A DNA stretch of 64,000 bases. Source: Gammaproteobacteria bacterium. GTDB taxonomy: Bacteria > Pseudomonadota > Gammaproteobacteria > Acidiferrobacterales > Sulfurifustaceae. Both the position numbers and the translations under genes were made by a program. Below, one piece after another: positions 50,620 through 59,700 of the stretch. Every line of letters starts with the position of its first letter. The first letter of the stretch is position 1. The stretch spans positions 1 through 64,000 of the forward strand of contig JACQFZ010000005.1 in NCBI GenBank assembly GCA_016199745.1. Direction: 5' to 3'. Under the pieces are notes generated by a model. The model saw nothing but the letters and a program-made list of their open reading frames with translations. It was not told where the DNA came from and ran no database searches.

Positions 50620-51503
50620 CAGCGTTGTCCGAACAGGCCGGTCGGTTTGAACATGAGGACGATCGCCATGACGATGAAAATCACGGTGTTCGATGCCTCG
50701 GGATAAAAGACCTTGGTCAGGCCCTCGACCACGCCGAGCGCGAAGCCGGTGACGATCGCGCCCAAGATCGAGCCCATACCGCCGATCACGACCACGGCGA
50801 ACACGACGATGATGAGGTTCGCGCCCATCAAGGGGTTGACCGAGTAGATCGGTGCCGCCATGACGCCGGCGAATGCGGCCAGCGCGACGCCGAAGCCGTA
50901 GGTCAGTGTGATCATGCGCGGCACATTGATGCCGAACGCTTGCACTAACGCCGGATTTTCGGTGGCAGCGCGCAAGTAGGCGCCGAGCTTGGTCTTCTCG
51001 ATCATGAACCAGGTACCGAAACAAATGACGACCGACGCGACGATGACCCAGGCGCGATAGTTCGGCAGGAACATGAAACCGAGGTTATGCCCGCCCTGCA
51101 ACTCGGTTGGGGTCGGATACGGCAGACCGGACGAGCCGAACTCGTTGAGGAACAGGCCTTGAATCACTAATGCTACGCCGAAGGTCAGCAATAACCCGTA
51201 TAGATGATCGAGTCCGTAGAGCCGCGACAGCATTAACCGTTCGATGAGCATGCCGATAATACCGACGATGATCGGCGCGAGCACGAGCGCCCACCAATAG
51301 CCGAGGCCGAGATAGGTCAACAGAAAATAAGCGCAGAACGCACCGAGCATGTACAACGCGCCGTGCGCGAAGTTGATGATATTGAGCAGACCGAAGATGA
51401 CGGCGAGGCCGAGCGACAACAGCGCATAGAACGAGCCGTTGATTAGGCCGATTAATAATTGGCCGAAGAGTGCTTGGGTAGGGACGCCGAAGATTGTGTT
51501 CAT
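50619..51503 (-). CDS. livH: Branched-chain amino acid-type ABC permease LivH (system 2)
   Basis: A 294-residue permease: QLLIGLINGSFYALLSLGLA start block, GLLNIINFAHGALYMLGAF, loop GAYLRAATENPALVQAFGIN, and GSILGAIVTGFALGVVEGLT. It forms the inner-membrane channel with LivM. A 267-base gap holding a large repeat separates it from the binding-protein gene, as in system 1. It overlaps livM by one base. Confidence 0.92.
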   Translation of the reverse strand: MNTIFGVPTQALFGQLLIGLINGSFYALLSLGLAVIFGLLNIINFAHGALYMLGAFCAYFLLTYLGLGYWWALVLAPIIVGIIGMLIERLMLSRLYGLDHLYGLLLTFGVALVIQGLFLNEFGSSGLPYPTPTELQGGHNLGFMFLPNYRAWVIVASVVICFGTWFMIEKTKLGAYLRAATENPALVQAFGINVPRMITLTYGFGVALAAFAGVMAAPIYSVNPLMGANLIIVVFAVVVIGGMGSILGAIVTGFALGVVEGLTKVFYPEASNTVIFIVMAIVLMFKPTGLFGQR

Positions 51504-51520
51504 AGCGAGGGCTTAACGAA

Positions 51521-51732
51521 GCGCCCCCCTCCCCCCTTGCGGGGGAGGGGACGGGGGAGAGGGGGAATCGTTTCCAACTCTGAAATCATGGCGTACTCGA
51601 AGTTCATAGTATTCCCCCTGTCATGTTCCCGCCGGGGTGCACAAAAATCGTGTGCACCCGTTCAGCGGCGTGAATGCACGTTAAGTGCATTCACGAAATC
51701 TCCGCCTCACCCCCCGCAAGGGGGGAGGGGAA
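51521..51732. repeat. Large fold-back repeat with inner two-hairpin module
   Basis: C-rich outer arms (CCCCCCTCCCCCCTTGCGGG at 51523 and CCCCCGCAAGGGGGGAGGGG near 51712) enclose two hairpins. They are GGGTGCACA / TGTGCACCC (51635-51659, loop AAAATCG) and GTGAATGCAC / GTGCATTCAC (51670-51694, loop GTTAA). Loops are the same as in the copy at 48732-48791 while stems differ with pairing kept. It lies inside the second liv operon. Confidence 0.85.
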
Positions 51733-51770
51733 CTCTACGTTTTGCGATGGGTGAAAAATTTAGAGGTGCA

Positions 51771-52973
51771 TTACTTCACCAGCTCGCACCCACCCTCTTT
51801 CAACGGTCGAAACGCTTGCTCCGCCGGAATGGTGGCGCGCACTTTGTAGTAATCCCACGGACCCTTCGACTCGCTCGGCTTCTTCACCTCGTATAAATAC
51901 ATTGGGTGAATCTTGCGGCCGTCCTGGCGAATCGAGCCTTTGCCGAACAGCGGATCGTCGGTCGGCAACTCCTTCATCTTGGCGACGACCTTGGCGCCGT
52001 CGCTGTCGGACTTCAACGCGTCGACCGCTTTCAAGTAATGCAACACCGATGAATACACGCCGGCCTGTACCATCGTCGGCATGCGCTTGTGCTTGTCGAA
52101 GAAGCGCTTCGACCAAGCACGCGTACCGTCGGTTTGATCCCAATAGAACGACTCGGTCAACACCAAACCCTGCGCTTTATCGAGACCGAGCGCATGCACA
52201 TCGCTGATAAACACCAGCAGACCGGCGAATTGCTGACCGCCTTGGGTGATGCCGAACTCGGCGCCCTGCTTGATCGCGTTGACCGTGTCGCTGCCGGCGT
52301 TGGCGAGGCCGATGATCTTGGCCTTCGACGCTTGTGCTTGCAGCAAGAACGAGGAGAAATCGGAATTGGGGAAGGGATGGCGGACTTTGCCGAGGACTTT
52401 GCCGCCGTTCTTGAGGATCACGGCTTCGGTGTCGCGCTCGAGCGCTTGGCCAAAGGCGTAGTCAGCGGTCAAGAAGAACCAGGTAGTGCCGCCGGTGCGA
52501 ACGACTGCCGAGCCGGTGCCGTTCGCCAGTGCCCAAGTGTCGAAAGTCCAGTGCACCGTGTTCGGCGAGCACGACTTGCCGGTGAGATCGGAGCTACCGG
52601 CGCCGGAATCGAGAAAGACTTTGTTCTTGTCGCGCGTGATTTGGTTGACCGCTAATGCCACCGATGACGTCGGCACATCGACGATCACATCGACGCCGTC
52701 GACGTCGTACCACTGACGGGCGACGTTCGAGCCGACATCGGGTTTGTTTTGATGATCGGCGGCGACAACTTCCACTTTCATGCCTTTCTTGGCCGCACCG
52801 AAATCTTCGACTGCCATGCGCGCCGCCAGTACCGATCCCGGCCCGGACAGATCAGCGTAGGTGCCCGATTGATCGTTGAGTACGCCGATTTTGACGACAC
52901 CCCCTGAGATCGCCGCTTGTGCAGCACCGGCGGTGAACGCCATTGCCGCGGCTAATAAACATCGCTTGAACAT
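51771..52973 (-). CDS. ABC transporter substrate-binding protein (system 2)
   Basis: A 400-residue Leu/Ile/Val-type periplasmic binding protein with signal peptide (LLAAAMAFTAGAAQAA). KIGVLNDQSGTYADLSGPGS is the family opening; CSPNTVHWTFDTWALANGTG and FFLTADYAFGQALERDTEAV follow. This group often binds acids, amides or aromatic compounds rather than leucine. Clear AAGGAG precedes the ATG. The gene lies between livF and livH of the second system; association with bdhA hints at a hydroxy-acid-related ligand. Confidence 0.92.
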   Translation of the reverse strand: MFKRCLLAAAMAFTAGAAQAAISGGVVKIGVLNDQSGTYADLSGPGSVLAARMAVEDFGAAKKGMKVEVVAADHQNKPDVGSNVARQWYDVDGVDVIVDVPTSSVALAVNQITRDKNKVFLDSGAGSSDLTGKSCSPNTVHWTFDTWALANGTGSAVVRTGGTTWFFLTADYAFGQALERDTEAVILKNGGKVLGKVRHPFPNSDFSSFLLQAQASKAKIIGLANAGSDTVNAIKQGAEFGITQGGQQFAGLLVFISDVHALGLDKAQGLVLTESFYWDQTDGTRAWSKRFFDKHKRMPTMVQAGVYSSVLHYLKAVDALKSDSDGAKVVAKMKELPTDDPLFGKGSIRQDGRKIHPMYLYEVKKPSESKGPWDYYKVRATIPAEQAFRPLKEGGCELVK

Positions 52974-52994
52974 ATCGTCGCTCCTTATCGTTAC

Positions 52995-53717
52995 CTACAC
53001 GCCCAAATAATTGTGCAGCTTACCGAGATTCGCCGGCAGCTCGGCATTGCGGATCATGTCGACCACGCGACCGCCGTTTTCCATAACGTAATGCCGATCG
53101 GCGACGCCGGCGGCGAAACGAAAATTTTGCTCGACCAGCAAAATCGTAAAGCCGGCGGTTTTGAGCCGGGCGATGGTGTGGCCGATCTGTTGCACGATGA
53201 CCGGCGCTAACCCTTCGGTCGGTTCGTCGAGCAGCAACAATTGCGCGCCGGTGCGCAGGATGCGGCCGATGGCGAGCATCTGTTGCTCGCCGCCGGAAAG
53301 CTTGGTGCCTTGGCTGGTCTGGCGTTCCTTTAAGTTCGGAAACAACTCGTAGATCTGCGCTACTGCTAATCCGCCACCGACGCGCACCACCGGCGGCAGC
53401 AACAAGTTCTCTTTGACATTCAAGCTGGCAAAGATGCCGCGCTCTTCTGGGCAAATGGCGATGCCGAGCTTGGCGATGCGATTCGACGGCAGGCGAATGA
53501 TCTCGGCATCGCCGAATCGAACCGAGCCTTGCCGGCGACCGACCATGCCCATGATCGAGCGCAGCGTCGTTGTCTTACCGACGCCGTTGCGTCCGAGCAA
53601 GGTCACGACTTCACCACGATGAATGTCGAAGCTCGTGCCGTGCAAGATGTGGGATTCGCCGTACCAGGCGTTGAGATCGCGCACCGACAATAGCGGCTGA
53701 GCGGCGGCCTCAGACAT
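52995..53717 (-). CDS. livF: Branched-chain amino acid-type ABC ATPase LivF (system 2)
   Basis: A 240-residue ATPase with Walker A GRNGVGKTTTLRS, signature LSGGEQQMLAIGRILRTG and Walker B LLLLDEPTEGLAPVIV. AICPEERGIFASLNVKENLLL is LivF-like. The start overlaps the livG stop by 8 bases. It partners with LivG on the cytoplasmic face. Confidence 0.92.
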   Translation of the reverse strand: MSEAAAQPLLSVRDLNAWYGESHILHGTSFDIHRGEVVTLLGRNGVGKTTTLRSIMGMVGRRQGSVRFGDAEIIRLPSNRIAKLGIAICPEERGIFASLNVKENLLLPPVVRVGGGLAVAQIYELFPNLKERQTSQGTKLSGGEQQMLAIGRILRTGAQLLLLDEPTEGLAPVIVQQIGHTIARLKTAGFTILLVEQNFRFAAGVADRHYVMENGGRVVDMIRNAELPANLGKLHNYLGV

Positions 53718-54465
53718 GCTCCGATCCTAAGTAAGCCTGCTTGACCGTGGGATTTTTTGAGACGGTGGCGTAGTCGCCCTCGGCAATGATCTCGCCGCGG
53801 GCGAGCACGGTGATGCGATCGCACAGATTCGAAACCACACTCAAATTATGCTCGACCATCAACACCGTGCGATTCGTCGACACGCGCTTGATCAACGCGG
53901 CAATGCGCTCGACATCCTCGTGCGTCATGCCGGCGGTCGGTTCATCGAGCAACATCAGCTCCGGTTCGAGCGCCAACGTCGTCGCGATCTCGAGCGCGCG
54001 CTTGCGGCCGTATGGCAACTCGACCGCCGGTACTTCGGCGTATGCCGATAGGCCGACCGCATCCAGCAATTCATGGGCGCGCTCGCTCAACACGATCAGC
54101 CCGGCGCACGAGCGCCAGAAATCGAACGAATGACCCTGCCGACGCTGCAGCGCAATGCCGACGTTTTCGAGCACGGTGAGATGCGGAAACACGGCGGAGA
54201 TTTGAAACGAGCGCACCAACCCACGGCGCGCAATCTGCGCCGGCCGCGTGCGCGTTATGTCGTGACCGTTATAGAAAATACTGCCGCGCGTCGGCGGCAA
54301 AAACTTGGTGAGTAAATTGAAGACGGTGGTTTTACCGGCGCCGTTCGGACCGATCAACGCATGGATGTGGCCGCGTTGGATTTTCAAACTAACGCCGTTG
54401 ACGGCCACGAAACCTTTGAACTCTTTCAAAAGGTCCCTGGTTTCGAGAATGTAGCCGTCAACCAT
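53710..54465 (-). CDS. livG: Branched-chain amino acid-type ABC ATPase LivG (system 2)
   Basis: A 251-residue ATPase from the ATG at 54465, preceded by GGAAGAG at six bases; a start at 54501 would add twelve residues without family similarity. Walker A GPNGAGKTTVFNLL, signature VELPYGRKRALEIATTLALE and Walker B LMLLDEPTAGMTHED are present. GLVRSFQISAVFPHLTVLEN marks the subfamily. It is the first gene of system 2, so the promoter should lie within the next 200 bases upstream. Confidence 0.9.
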   Translation of the reverse strand: MVDGYILETRDLLKEFKGFVAVNGVSLKIQRGHIHALIGPNGAGKTTVFNLLTKFLPPTRGSIFYNGHDITRTRPAQIARRGLVRSFQISAVFPHLTVLENVGIALQRRQGHSFDFWRSCAGLIVLSERAHELLDAVGLSAYAEVPAVELPYGRKRALEIATTLALEPELMLLDEPTAGMTHEDVERIAALIKRVSTNRTVLMVEHNLSVVSNLCDRITVLARGEIIAEGDYATVSKNPTVKQAYLGSEHV

Positions 54466-54703
54466 GACATCTCTTCCCGTTGTTGTGTGGTGCGTTATCA
54501 CCCCAGCACGGTTAGATCATGCCGGAGCATGGAATCACGAGCAAGCGAACGTCTCCTCACTTATGTTGTTGCTTACGGCTATTTAGACCGTTGCACGATG
54601 TGCGCGACAGCATTAACGCGTGCGTGTCTCTTCGGGCACATCCGCATTGTTGAAGCGACGACGGCGCCATTAAATGTTTGCCAACCTATTGGAGGAAAAG
54701 ACC

Positions 54704-54848
54704 ATGGACCGGTTACAGTTCTGACGCTATTTGCTCGCCATCGTAATTTCGCGTGGGCAAATACGGCCCACGCGAACCGAAAGAGTTGTTGGCCGATTTG
54801 CCACCGATCAAAAACGGCGATGCAGCGGCGGTGCGGGTGCTGCGCTAA
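54704..54848 (+). pseudogene. Possible decayed small gene before recQ
   Basis: GGAGG (54691-54695) and ATG (54704) form a good start, but a TGA follows after six codons (MDRLQF). Sequence after it still reads as protein-like in two other frames: RYLLAIVISRG, then GPREPKELLADLPPIKNGDA ending at a TAA at 54848. Two frame changes would be needed to join them. It may be a dead gene or chance. The rest of the 54502-54945 gap holds only the livG promoter area, and no other gene is seen. Confidence 0.3.
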
Positions 54849-54945
54849 TTTTTCGATTGCGCCATGTCAACACCACTGGGGATAAACCCCTAACCCGCCC
54901 GGCCTTACCCTCATTGAAACTAGAGTAAGTCTCCTCTAGCCTGTC

Positions 54946-56619
54946 GTGCTTATTTGTAGCGGGCACGTCGTGAGCGGTATCGACTGGAACAGCATTGCAC
55001 GCGAAGCAAGGACGCGCTTCGGAATTACTAGATTCCGCTTGGGCCAACGCGCGCTGATCGAAGCGGTACTAACCGGCCGCGACGCGCTTGGCATCATGCC
55101 GACCGGGGGCGGCAAATCGCTCGCCTATCAATTACCCGCCCTCTTCCTGCCGAAGACCACCGTTGTCGTCTCGCCGTTGATCGCGCTGATGCAGGACCAG
55201 CAAGCGAAGGCGATCGACGCCAACCTCGCCGCGGTAAAAATCGACTCTACACTAACCGATCGCGAACAACGGGCGGCCGCGGCTGAAATCGCCGATGGCG
55301 ACGTTCGTATCGTCTACGTGACACCCGAGCGCCTGGAAGATCCCGATTACGTGACGCTATTACGCAACCGCGGCGTCTCGCGGCTGGTGATCGACGAAGC
55401 GCATTGCATCTCGCAGTCGGGCCACGACTTTCGTCCGGCGTATCTCGCCCTACGCGATGTGGTGCGCCGGCTCGGCCGGCCGCCGGTGTTGGCGTTGACC
55501 GCGACCGCACCGGAGCCTGTCACGCGCGATATCCTGCAACAGCTCGATATCGCCGGCGCACAAATCGTCAACACCGGCGCCGACCGCGAAAATCTAATTC
55601 TCGATGTACGCCGCACACCGACCGACGCCGCCAAGCGCGGCGCGCTGCTGCGTATTTTGCAAACGATGACCGGTCCGACCATCGTCTATGCCGCCACCGT
55701 GCGCGTCGTCGACCAGTTATGGAGTTGGCTGCGCGACCGCGGTTATTCGACGACGCGTTACCACGGTGAACTGAAGCCGCGCGAACGCGAGCAAGCGCAG
55801 ACCGGTTTCATGGAAAATCGTTTTCGTATCGTCGTGGCAACGAAAGCCTTCGGCCTCGGCATCGATAAACCGGATATTCGGCTGGTCGTGCACTATCACT
55901 TTCCCGATTCACCGGAGACGTATTACCAAGAGGCCGGTCGCGCCGGTCGCGATGATCGACCGGCGCGGGCGATCCTGCTTTATCAACTCGAAGACCGCCG
56001 CATTCAATCGTACTTTTTGGGCGGCAAGTATCCGCGCCATGAAGATTCGCAGAAGGTCTACGAAGCGCTGCTGGCGGGCGACGATAACAAAACCATGACA
56101 CCGCGCGAGCTGGTACGGCTGACGGGCTTGAGCGAACGACGTATTAAGGTGATCGTTGCCCAGCTCGAATTGATCGGTATCTTGCAACGGCGCGGTCGCC
56201 GACTACAGCAACAACGTGCGTTCGCCAATCCGCGCGAGCTCGACCAATTCCTGCACGAATACGAGCGCCGCGCCGCCGCCGAACGCGAACGACTCGATGC
56301 CATCATGCATTATGCGCAGTCGGCCCTGTGCCGCATGCGTTACCTGCGTAACTATCTCGGCGACCACACCGAGATCGATTGCAACCGCTGCGACAATTGC
56401 CGCCAACGCGCGAGCCCACCGCGGCGGGTGATGCGCGCACCGAAAAGAATTACCGCCAAACCCGTCGATCCCGCCCGCCCGAATAAAGGCCAGCGCGTTT
56501 GGCACGCGCGTTTCGGCGAGGGTGAAATCCTCGACAACGGCGGCGAACACTTCACGGTCAACTTCCCGCGCGTCGGTGTGAAGCGGATTTTGGCGTCTTA
56601 CCTTAAGCCGAATCCGTGA
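54946..56619 (+). CDS. RecQ-family DNA helicase with C-terminal extension
   Basis: A protein of 557 residues from GTG (a second GTG at 54970 is possible). Motifs: Walker A IMPTGGGKSLAYQLP, motif II VIDEAHCISQSGHDFRP, motif III ALTATAPEPV, motif V VVATKAFGLGIDKPDIRLVV, motif VI YYQEAGRAGRDDRPA. The zinc-binding part is ALCRMRYLRNYLG followed by CNRCDNC. There is no HRDC domain; instead residues about 510-555 (GQRVWHARFGEGEILDNGGE, then FPRVGVKRILASYLKP) match the small Tudor-like C-terminal domain of UvrD/PcrA helicases. The aromatic-rich loop has SQSGHDF instead of the usual SQWGHDF. It unwinds DNA 3' to 5' in repair; the changed loop may alter coupling. Confidence 0.9.
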   Translation: MLICSGHVVSGIDWNSIAREARTRFGITRFRLGQRALIEAVLTGRDALGIMPTGGGKSLAYQLPALFLPKTTVVVSPLIALMQDQQAKAIDANLAAVKIDSTLTDREQRAAAAEIADGDVRIVYVTPERLEDPDYVTLLRNRGVSRLVIDEAHCISQSGHDFRPAYLALRDVVRRLGRPPVLALTATAPEPVTRDILQQLDIAGAQIVNTGADRENLILDVRRTPTDAAKRGALLRILQTMTGPTIVYAATVRVVDQLWSWLRDRGYSTTRYHGELKPREREQAQTGFMENRFRIVVATKAFGLGIDKPDIRLVVHYHFPDSPETYYQEAGRAGRDDRPARAILLYQLEDRRIQSYFLGGKYPRHEDSQKVYEALLAGDDNKTMTPRELVRLTGLSERRIKVIVAQLELIGILQRRGRRLQQQRAFANPRELDQFLHEYERRAAAERERLDAIMHYAQSALCRMRYLRNYLGDHTEIDCNRCDNCRQRASPPRRVMRAPKRITAKPVDPARPNKGQRVWHARFGEGEILDNGGEHFTVNFPRVGVKRILASYLKPNP

Positions 56620-56707
56620 GCATTGTTGCCGCTAGGACGAGCAACCACCGGCACGTCGTCAACACTTCAATAACCACTGCCTGTCGCTGTGGCGAAACTC
56701 CGAACCG

Positions 56708-59700
56708 TTAAGCCGATTCGCCATTACCGGCGAGGCGCTCGGACGACTGCTTTTGCCGGCGCAACATTTCCGTCAACGTGCTAGCCGACACCGGCCTGCC
56801 AAAATAAAACCCCTGCGCGGTAAAGCAGCCGTGCTCCTTGAGAAACGTCGCCTGCTCCGCCTTCTCTACCCCTTCGGCGATCACGCTCAGGTTCAAATTA
56901 TTGGCCAAGGCGATAATGGCCGAGACGATCGCCATGTCGTTCGGGTCGTAGCCAATACCGTTGATGAATGAACGATCGATCTTGAGCACATTGATGGGAA
57001 AACGCTGCAAGTATGCCAAGCTCGAATAGCCGGTCCCGAAATCATCGACCGACAACTGCACGCCCATGTCGCTGATCCGCCGCAAGATCGCCAGGTTATC
57101 TTCGTTCGGCTGCATGAGGATGCGCTCGGTGATCTCGAGGTCGAGCGCGGTGGCCGGCAACCCGACCTCCTGCAATACCAACTCCACCAAATCTTCGAAA
57201 CCCGGTTGATAAAACTGACGCGCCGATAAGTTGACGGCAACGCGCATATCCTGGCGGCCAGCGCTGTGCCAGCACTTGAGCTGATTACACGCCTCGCGCA
57301 AGGTCCATTCGCCGATCGGCAAAATCAAACCACTGTCTTCGGCGACGGCGATGAACTCGCCGCAGGATACCGCGTCGTGTCCCGGCTGCCGCCAACGCAA
57401 CAACGCCTCCACCGATAATATGCGGCCGCTGGCAATGTCGACCTGCGGTTGGTAGTGCAATTCGAATTCACGCTGCGCCAACGCCTGCCGCAGCAACGTG
57501 CTCATGCGCAACCGCCGCCGCGCCGCTTGATTCAGTACCGGCGTGAAGAACTGATAGTTGCCGCGACCCTTTTCCTTAGCGTGATACATCGCGGTGTCGG
57601 CGGCGCGCATCAGCGCGTCGGCATCGATGCCGTCGGTCGGGTACAGGCTGATACCGATGCTGCCGCTCACGTGCAACTTGTTGCCGTCGATCACGAACGG
57701 CACATCCAACGACTCCAGCGCCTTCTGGGCGACGACGGCGACATCGTGATTGTCGGTCAATGCCGGCAAGATGATGACGAACTCATCGCCGCCGAGACGG
57801 GCGACGCTATCGCCCTCGCGCAGGCCGCGTTGCAAACGGATGGCGGTGGTCTGCAATAAGCGATCGCCGATTTGATGGCCGAGCGAATCATTGATGTGCT
57901 TGAAGTAATCGAGGTCGATGAACAATACCGCCACTTGATGCCGGCCGCGGCGCGCCTGTGCGATCGCTTGGCCGATGCGGTCTTGCATCAAAATGCGATT
58001 AGGCAGACCGGTCAACGCATCGTGATGCGCCATGTGGCGCATGCGCTCTTCGGTTTCTTTACGCTCGGTGATGTCGACCACCAACACCAAGAAACAATCC
58101 TGCCCGTCCATTTCCGTCTTCTCGACCGAGGTCAGCAACACGCGGTTGGCCCCGGATTTAGTACGCATGGAAACTTCGACGTCACGAACGGATTTTTGTT
58201 CGAACAACACGCCGCGAATCTGCCGGCGTTGCGTCTCGCCCATCATGCCGATTTCGACAACGGTACGACCGACGACTTCGGTTCGGCCGTAACCGGCGAG
58301 CTGTAGATAACTGGCATTAGCATCGACGATGATGCCGTCGTTGCTACGGATGATCGCCATCGCCGCCGGGCTGGCTTGAAACGCCCGCGAGAATCGCTGC
58401 TCGCTAACAGCGAGCTGCTCGGCATGCCGGCGCGTTTCCGCCAGTAACGACGCGTTACGCACTGCACTGGCGGCTTGCGCTGCGAACAGCGACAACAAGC
58501 GCTGGTCGGCGTCGGTATACTGACGCCCGCTATTTATTTCGACGACGCCGAGCACACCGATCAACTCGCCACCGGCGAGCATCGGCACCTGTATCAACGA
58601 CTGAATGCCAAGAAAGGCATAAGCGGGCAAACGATGTTCCCAATTGCGATAATCGTTCACGATCTCCGGCTTTCGATTTTGCGCCACACGCCCGGCCAGC
58701 CCCTGACCCATCGGAACACGGGTGCCGAGTGCAACCGGCACCCCTTTCACCGCTACCAGCTCTAAATCATTGCAGCGATGATCGAACAGCATCACGGCGG
58801 CGGCCGATGTGCGCAACAACGCGACAGTCCGTTCAAGAATCGTGTCGAGCAACACCGCCACATCGTGCTGCCCCGCCAACTCGCGCGAGCTCTCGTATAA
58901 CCCGACGAATTCATCGATACTTTGCTGTAACCCTTGCTCGGCTCGCTGGCGCTCTTCGTTCTCGCACTGCAACTCGCTGTAGAACCGTGCGTTCTCGATC
59001 GAGATCGCCGCCTGCGCTGACAACAACTCCAGCGCGATCAACCGGTCCGGTGTGAACGCATTCGCGGTCAGATTATTTTCCAGATAGAGCACACCGACCA
59101 ACTCCGCTTGCCGCACGATCGGCAGGCATAGCACCGACTTCGGTCGGGTGTCGATGAGATAGGAGTCGGTCGAAAACGGATTCGGCACGGCAGCGTCGAC
59201 CAAAATAACATTTTCACGGCTGCGCCGAACGTAATTCAGTATCGATTCGGGCAGGCGCACGACCGGCACGCTGTCGGATTCATGCACATAAACCTGCACC
59301 GTCTGCTGCTCTACCATAGCGTCGACGACCGGTAGCAGTCGGTCGTCATGCACCAGCAACAAACAGCCGACTTGCGCCCCAGCGTTTTCGATGACGAGGT
59401 GCATCAACGTTTCGAGCAACTTGTCGAGTACGATTTCGCTCGATATCGCCTGCGCCGCTTTTGCGACCGAGAGAAAATCCAACTGGCGACTACCGGCGCT
59501 CACTGCCACCGGTGGCGCCGAACGCGACGACGACGCTTGTAGGTTGAGCTGTTCAACTTTGGCATCGGCCCCCCATTCAGCGTAGGCCGAACTGGCGACT
59601 TGCAGATACGTCCTTGCCGACGCATCGGCACCGACGGCGGCACACGCGCGGCTGGCACACTCTGCGGCCAATGCTTGAATATGTGTGAAACCGTATTGTC

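Noticed and set aside
49651-51024. A longer form of the second LivM
   Set aside because: The extra N-terminal 135 codons are livH in another frame. The proper ATG at 50619 overlaps the livH stop.
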